Source: Platycnemis pennipes (taxonomy: Eukaryota; Arthropoda; Insecta; Odonata; Platycnemididae). Taken from it: DNA of 64,000 nucleotides. Below are positions 57,346 through 64,000 of the stretch, one piece after another; positions within the stretch are counted from its first letter, which is position 1; each line of letters starts with the position of its first letter. The DNA is taken from contig OW121849.1 in the NCBI GenBank assembly GCA_933228895.1, positions 43,990,354 to 44,054,353 of the forward strand, written 5' to 3'. The notes under the pieces are model-generated. The model worked only from the letters and a program-made list of their open reading frames with translations, had not been told where the DNA came from and searched no databases. A program made the translations under genes and the position numbers.

Positions 57346-58060
57346 ATAGAATTATAAATCCCGAATCGGTATGAATTAATTAGGTAATTAATGGTGTATG
57401 TTGTTGGTGCTGTGAAGAAACTACGCACATTCTAGGATGTTGAAATTATCACCTAACCTCAAGTGTTTCAAATTTCCTTCTCTTGGAGTGTAGTACTCCC
57501 TAGATCAATTAAAAAAAATTTCGAAATCGAAATGTGGGAAATGGCCTCGATGTGGATGAGATGACCGAACTCTCTCTCTCTCTCCATATCTTTCGGTAGC
57601 TCGCGAGAGGGGAACCGTACCCTCGACTTGGAAGTGTGGAAGCGCGGAAAGGGTGCGTGGGGACGAACGGCGAAACGGGGGGTATCCCTTTTATCTGCTT
57701 GCGACAGAAATTTACGGTTACTCTCGCAACGCGTAAACAACGGGGGCAATAAATCCGGGTCGGAGGAAATAGGTATACGACGGACGCATGAAAAGAGGGA
57801 GAAATAGAGAGGTGGCTGCATAGAGACTAAAAGGGTTATGTATTGGCACGCGTGAACATACCGAGAGGAGATGGAATTTGATGAAATTCGCTTTTTTAAC
57901 GTACGCTGTCTGGTAGGCCTCAGCGTGGATCAACCATATTGCTCTACTTCGCGTCCATTCACCTTCGATTTAATTTCTGGAGAGAAAGAGCACCTCTCTC
58001 TGTTACGCTGTGGTTACGCATGGAAGGAAAACATCCTAAAAAGTTGTATACTTAGCTGTA
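57346..58060. other. GC-richer stretch with CT microsatellite
   Basis: A (CT)n run lies near 57570-57587. The 117-codon minus ORF (57468-57821) lacks any recognised domain. Confidence 0.4.
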
Positions 58061-58063
58061 CAA

Positions 58064-58260
58064 CCCAGATATATACAATGCCCTTCAAAATACAACATGA
58101 GTGTACGGTAGGGGGTGAACAAACACAGGGCATGCAATAATGACAAGAAATCTAAACAAATGTTAGAGTATTAGGTACGTCATGGGTACTAATATCAATC
58201 TTAAATTAATGGACCAAATCAAATTCACCTTATAAATAAAGTAGCTTGCAATGCTGCTAT
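58064..58260 (-). repeat. decayed family B 3' tail and UTR
   Basis: 'tacaatgcccttcaa...gtagggggtgaacaaaca', then 'aaattcaccttataaataaagtagcttgcaatgctgct', similar to 36185-36235. Confidence 0.4.
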
Positions 58261-58290
58261 TGATTAAAAGCCATCAGCCTTTGGGTTGGA

Positions 58291-58372
58291 CGTCTACATC
58301 TATGCAATACCCTGCGAGCCACCGCAAGGTTGCATGGTAGCAGTTGAAGATCACCTCATATGCACGTATGCA
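58291..58372 (-). mobile_element. family B 3' tail fragment
   Basis: 'cgtctacatctatgcaataccctgcgagccaccgcaaggttgcatggtagcagttgaagatcacc'. Confidence 0.65.
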
Positions 58373-58385
58373 GATATTGCACTTC

Positions 58386-58520
58386 TGCATCTACATCTAC
58401 ATCTACATAATACCCTTCAAGCCACCACAAGGGTGTGTGGCAGGAGGTGATTTCTCACCAAACATGCACTACATATCATGCATAAAAAAGGAATAGTATT
58501 AATATAGTATTAATTAATTT
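58386..58520 (-). mobile_element. family A 3' tail with (ATGTAG)n
   Basis: Three CTACAT units followed by 'aatacccttcaagccaccacaagggtgtgtggcaggaggtgatttctcaccaaacatgcactacatatcatgcat', nearly identical to 34840-34930. It is inserted next to the preceding tail. Confidence 0.8.
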
Positions 58521-61500
58521 TTGACAGTCATACAATAAATAAATGGCTTACTTCAAGTCATGTGTAGTGTATTTGATTATTTCTCTAGCAGCTTCGATGT
58601 AATCTATTACTAATCTGTTCCTTATTGCACAGGGCAAAATGAATTGTTGAATCTATCTTTCTTACTATCTCTCTTAATTCGCTGTGGAGGCAGCCCAGGG
58701 GACCTATTCTGGTTCTTTCTGGCTATAGCCTACACAATTTGGGGAAAAGATTGACGAAAGGTGTGCGCATCTCATTTTCACTGGCTAGCGATTTTGCCAG
58801 GAATGCTTCGATTTGTCCCTCTGAGGACGAAAAAGTTATTCTCAGTCAAAATTAGTCAGAGCCAAATTTGTAGAAGGATGTGAGGAAGAAAAAAATCAAG
58901 ATTGATTCAAAGGGCTACTTTAACATGAAATCAGGTTTGAAGGAAAAGCCAGGTTAGCCTTCTTTGCATATATTTTCTGCAATTAAAACCCTTTCTGAAG
59001 GCGTATCAATGTAAGTAATGATAATTTTTATTTTGTTGACGTAAAGTTGTTGATCTCTTATTACTGGAAGTTCATATGATTAATATGAAAATAAACCTAC
59101 AATTTTTCATAAGTTTAGACTTCTCTGCTTCCTCACTACCACTTTTATCACTACAAATGACCGAAATCTTGGGGTTTTCAGGCGCTCAAATTCAGGGAAA
59201 ATCACTAATAATAGTCTGGAAATCCTGGAAAAATCAGGGAAAATGAAAATGAAAACCCCTATAAACCCTGTATTAATTATTTTCTTTTACGTTCTCCACT
59301 TCTTCCTACATCTCGTACCAAGACTTTCTTCTGGTTCCAGTGAATTCGGTCGGGGATGCATTGCAATGTTGATTGGGATACTTTTTTGGTAATTGATGAG
59401 AATATATGATGAATCATTTAACGAGGAAGGAAGGAAGATTTTTGCCATGAGGCATGCCATCTACGGCTATGTAGTACTTTCCAAGAACCGTGAAAATTTA
59501 AGGCAGGGTTGACTCTATACCAGGCATGCATGACCGTCATGCAGACAGCTTGCTTTAACTTGAATCGTATTAGAGTCAGATAGCTATATGATATCCAGTC
59601 ATTAGATTTATCCATTTTAGGATGTTAATTATAGGAGGTAGTAGTGTAAATTATTTTTAGTTAACCTCTTCTTTTAGACTTACAGTGTACAAATTTTCTG
59701 TACATGGAACACTATGATGAGAATGAAATACTTTTATTGTTGAGCAAAATGCTTAGTTCATATCCATATTATTTGCCTCATTCTCTATCCCTATTAACTT
59801 CGATGCATGAAATGTTTCTTACTTGCGCCATATTATATAATTTGCTTGAGCCTCTTTGTCTTATATTATTACGAATTGATCAAACAGCTTCGTAATTAAA
59901 AGAGAAATAATACTCCTTCTTATGAAGCTCACGAGATATCATGATGAAAGCTTTGTGCTCGGATTGCTGTACAAGTGTCCTGCTTAGTGTGAGTGAAGTA
60001 TTTGTTGGGAGGAAATAAGGGATGAATAGACTATGTATTTGGCGGGAGAAGGGGAAGGTGGACGGGGTAGAAGGGGCTATAGGGAGAATTAATTACCCTT
60101 CCAGGCACTTCGTTTACTCCTCCAATCCTACGCCCTGAAATTTAATTATGCCTGATCCTCTTTGTACGTTCATCACTATTTTTCCTCACTGGATCGTCTC
60201 CTCTAACTTACTTCTACTCGGGACCTCCCGGAGTGCGTATAATTGATGGCCTGGATTTATTCTGCGGAGATGTTTTATTTGGCGAGTCGGGCCAGTACGG
60301 AATGCAGAGTGGGTTCTTTTGGGAGAGGAATTTAAATTTAATGTTTCGTTTGTAGGGATGGAAGGGAGGGTGCAAAGAAGGGAAGAGTAGTAGGGAGAAG
60401 ATGTTTGCGAGGAGTGTGACGGAAAAAGATGACGGGGGAAACGGATATAGGTCTGAAATTCGCGCTAAGTTGGGGAACTAAAATCGAGCCAAAAATAAAC
60501 ATAAATATTTTTGGGGTCATTTCAGTTCAAGACCTTCTCCCCTTTTACGAATTTATGTCAAGATTAAAAATTGGTGGGGAAGATGAAATAAAGAAGGGAA
60601 TTATGAGGGCTTGTGTCAAAAGCGGGGAGATTTGAATAGGTATTATTAGTAGGATGAGGATGAAGAGATCGTATTAGTGATTTAATAGAGCTGTAGAATA
60701 TTGGAAGTCTTATTGTTAATGCAAGGGATTGGTGGTGTTTTTGTGTATTTTTTCTCCTTGATCATGCCAAATGTTTGCTCTAAAAAGTATTTCATGTGCT
60801 TATTGATATTATATCTTCATTTGGTTAAAAGATTAACTTAAGGGTAAGATAAGAGTAATTTTTCCGATAATGCAGTTATTTTTTCAGGCGTGCTGTTATT
60901 TGACTCAAAATAATAGTAATCTGCTTCTTTAACATGAGAATGGGTGGAATAAGTAACCCATTAGAAACCAAGGAATTGCTGCAGTTATTAGTTTTCATTG
61001 CTGAGCGTTTGGGAAAACCATAAGGATGAGGTATTTACTGATAGTAGATTCCCTTTTGAGAATTTTGATGCAGAGTGCATTAACACGTATGCATGGTCTT
61101 AATATCATGGTGTAATATCAAGTATTCATATCTTGGTATAAATGAAATTCTCTGTGTCTTAATATCATAACAGTATTACAATAATTTGAATCCTCTTCGA
61201 AGTTTGGGAAGTGTAAGCTTTAAAAAGTATCGCAATCCAGAGTTCATCGGAGTAATTGGACTGATAATAGATATAAATGAATCATCAACACTTATAACAT
61301 CCATCATAATGTTGATAGAATGCGAATATAGATGTATCAGCGTGGCAATTTTATCTTCATTGATCTCAGGCCTATACACTGATTCATCCATCCTGAAAGT
61401 GCATTACTTGAGTCATGAAAATGGTTCGAGTCTTTATTCCACCCGAACCTCTTTGAAGATAATAGTTTGACTCGTTTTTATCCATCATATTCTTATGTGG

Positions 61501-62455
61501 ATCAAAAGACTTCACTTTTTATTGACTAGAGGTCTCATTTATAGTTTTTCATGCATGCGTTCTTCGTTTGATTTATTAGGCCAACGTGAAAGTTATTTTG
61601 TGAGCAATATCGGAATCATCGGCGAGAGTTTTTTTTAACGCCAATTTTAGGCGGGTAGGCGTCGTATAAATGAAATTCTTTCATGTACTGATAATGTCCA
61701 TGATTGTTCTATGAGCATACTAGCTCCAAAAATTAGCCATTTGTCGCCAACTGGCTCTTTTATTGGTTATATTTTTCATTGTTCATCAAGCGAATTGATC
61801 TTCTTTTTCCTGCATCAAAAATTCATTACCCTTAAAGTTCATCAGACTGTGCCGGTAAGGATAGCTGATGGAGAAAAGTTATACACTGAGGGTCTTTGAG
61901 CAAGGAATTAAAGAAAGAATAGTACGCGCAACTCTCGTTTTTTTCATTTGCGCAGAATTTGCAGTATAACATTGCACGATTGGGATATTCGGCCCTTGCG
62001 GGAAAAGAGCGGTGTGGATTGCAGGCTTTTGAGGTGTCAGAGTGGAGAAGAATTGATTGGGTAAACCGGGTGGACAGGAAGACAAGCGAATTAAAAAAAT
62101 ATTCGGGGAGACAATTAAAAATTTACTGGAGCAATTAGATGAAGGAAACGAATTGGATAGTGGATGCCTCGCGAGGTAATGTAAGGCTGAATGGTTTTAG
62201 ATGCTAAGGAGAGAGAAATAGCGAAGGTGATTGAAATTTTAGACTGATAAGGCAGAGTGAAAGAAGATCTGAAATTGGAGGCAATACAGAGAGATAGGGG
62301 TGGTAAAAAGACCTACCAAAATGGGTACCAATTACATTTAATTGTGATGTGGGCTATTTGCCAGGAAACAAAGTCATGGGTTCGTATACCGTCTTGATCA
62401 TAGATTTTGGTCACCCTTTTTTGGATTTTCTAGCGAATGTACGTCTTGACTTCAA
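58521..62455. other. no recognisable gene; one CCAGG/CAGGG-type repeat
   Basis: 59200-59275 reads 'caaattcagggaaaatcac' and 'cctggaaaaatcagggaaaat', a phrase common in invertebrate MITE-type repeats. Its ends are not defined here. 60000-60450 is mildly G/A-rich. No coding similarity is seen. Confidence 0.45.
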
Positions 62456-62463
62456 CTTCTAAC

Positions 62464-62828
62464 TAGGGATGGGTCGGTTCGGTTCTTCGGTTCTCGGTTC
62501 CACCGGTTCTTGAGCTTAGAACCGGAACCGAGGCCAAAAATAATCTGTACCGAAACAATTGGCGCGAAAACCAGTTTGAAACCTACTCACACTCCGAAAG
62601 TGGAGGCTTCACATTAAAACCTTGTGAAATAGTGTACTTAGATGCTTCAAAGTCGCGAATTATTCTAATCCACTCTCTGAAAATGATTATTGATTACCTT
62701 ATCTTACCAATGAGCAATGCAAAGTAAGTGGTAAATTAAGAACCGGAACCGAGAATCGGAACCGAAAACCGAAGTTAAGAACCGAACCGGAACCGGAACC
62801 GAAAAAAAGTGGAACCGACCCATCCCTA
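62464..62828. mobile_element. hAT-type MITE, 365 bp
   Basis: CTTCTAAC flanks both sides (62456-62463 and 62829-62836), an 8-bp target duplication typical of hAT. The ends are TAGGGATGGGTCGGTTC and its exact reverse complement. Behind them are reiterated GAACCGG/CCGGTTC words. There is no ORF, so it would need a transposase in trans. Confidence 0.88.
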
Positions 62829-62836
62829 CTTCTAAC

Positions 62837-64000
62837 GAAAAGTTAGATGAATTATTTTTCGTCCTTCCTCGATTATTTCATTTCGTTAATCTTACTTATT
62901 GTTGCAGCGCAGTAATATCCTCTCTGTAATTGATTGCAAGCAACTTACTGCAAATTATAGCGGCCTTTTCTACGGATGAAAAATCCTTGGTCGTCATATT
63001 GCTACTGATTTTCAAAAAAATCTACATTTTGAGAAGTAATAATTTAGTGACTACTTTGTATGTCTTAATGGCATTTCTGTTAATGAAATGCCTTTTAATT
63101 GTTGTCAATATTCTTTGATTGTAACGAAATAGTGGTGATACATCTATAATAAGTACTTGCTGATGTAACTAATTTTATCCCTTGCATAAAAATTACAAAT
63201 AGGTACACGTAAACTCAGCGTCGCGGTTAGGTGTGCAGTAAGTTTATTAAAGTTATGAATTGCTGTTAAACTCATTGAAGAGATGGAGAAAACAAATGTA
63301 CCTTGCAATGGGTTCAACTATGTACATTTTCATTGCTAGAGATACAATGGGAACCTCTCATCTCATTAAAGAAGAATCTCATTAAACTTCACTTAAAAGT
63401 GAGCAGTGTGCAGTAAAACATATCTTATCGCTGAAAAATTAGATTTGCCATCTCGTTTACATTGAACACGAAACGATTTGCAAACCATATAATCGCATTT
63501 TCTCCAAATGTTTTTGGGTAGAAATTCCGTGGAGGCTGTTACTGATGACGCCATGGTCACGAACGTTGGAAGTTTCTCAAACGAGATAAGGAATGAATAA
63601 GCGAATAGAATGCAATATCACAAGGAATCAGGAGGGTGAAAGTATGAGGCTGAAAGGAGCGGGCCAATGTTGCAAGAGATGGGAGAGGTTATGGTGGAGG
63701 GAGGTATGCATAATGGGGAAGAAGCCCATCCGTCGGTTCTCATCACGTCCCAGCGAAGATGCGACTCGATGTATCAACATTTTCTTTAGTACCCCGCATC
63801 TGTCAAATCTGTCTACTTTTCAGATGTGTTTTTATAAGAACTTTGTTTTCCAAAAGCGCCTCCGTGCGCCAGCATGGAGAGCGAAATTTTTATCGCTAGA
63901 GGGAATCTGTTGAACAAACACCGAAAGATTTCCTACGAATATAGTCCGAGGAAGAAACTCCCATTTATGCATGCAGGGAATCCGTCCGTTTTTCAAGAGG
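62837..64000. other. no recognisable gene
   Basis: AT-rich to about 63560, then more GC. The 106-codon plus ORF at 63593-63913 has no recognisable domain. Confidence 0.45.

Noticed and set aside
1..64000. CRISPR arrays, prophage, operons or other bacterial defence systems
   Set aside because: No regularly spaced repeats with unique spacers. Introns and retrotransposons show this is animal nuclear DNA.

Overview
The window looks like intergenic DNA from a large, repeat-rich arthropod genome. An insect or chelicerate is likely, but I cannot name the species. It is AT-rich, and the only spliced genes I can build use eukaryotic GT-AG introns. Almost everything recognisable is a transposable element or its remains. 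I found no host gene, no rRNA and no canonical tRNA. There are no bacterial-style operons, ribosome binding sites or CRISPR arrays.

Layout. Positions 1-6331 hold a nested stack. A minus-strand Penelope-like element (about 412-6331) is interrupted by a 3' fragment of a non-LTR retrotransposon (745-1018, 5-bp target duplication). It is interrupted again by a complete PIF/Harbinger DNA transposon (1050-5405, TAA target duplication, near-identical inverted ends). The Harbinger element carries two apparently intact spliced genes on opposite strands: a 388-codon DDE transposase and a 256-codon MADF-BESS DNA-binding protein. Their exons interleave, each lying in introns of the other gene, with no exon overlap. 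This is the most notable object in the window.

From 6333 onward the sequence is a mosaic of 5'-truncated non-LTR retrotransposons. Families A and B share a 3' stem-loop and an (ATGTAG)n-type tail. A third family, C, is RTE-like and best preserved at 54486-55500. Between them lie short inverted-repeat DNA elements: 7815-8059, 13225-13520, 22541-24178, 41144-42730 and a hAT-type MITE at 62464-62828. There are also several tRNA-like SINE remnants and duplicated segments (12238/15653, 37845/38363). A compact retroposon at 10464-10755 has a 13-bp target duplication and perfect 93-bp inverted arms. Each arm carries a hammerhead-ribozyme-like core of the kind known from Penelope-like elements.

Scattered GC-rich, purine/pyrimidine-skewed islands (17.05-18.06, 25.24-26.62, 29.9-30.5, 33.9-34.65, 43.0-43.7 and 49.55-50.2 kb) contain long but low-complexity ORFs that I do not accept as genes. 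The remaining sequence, notably 20.1-22.5, 26.6-28.3, 43.7-47.3, 50.2-53.1 and 58.5-62.4 kb, shows nothing I can name.

The only genes likely to work together are the two Harbinger products. The transposase should cut DNA, and the MADF-BESS protein probably supplies DNA binding or nuclear import. This role is inferred from the two-gene organisation known for Harbinger elements.
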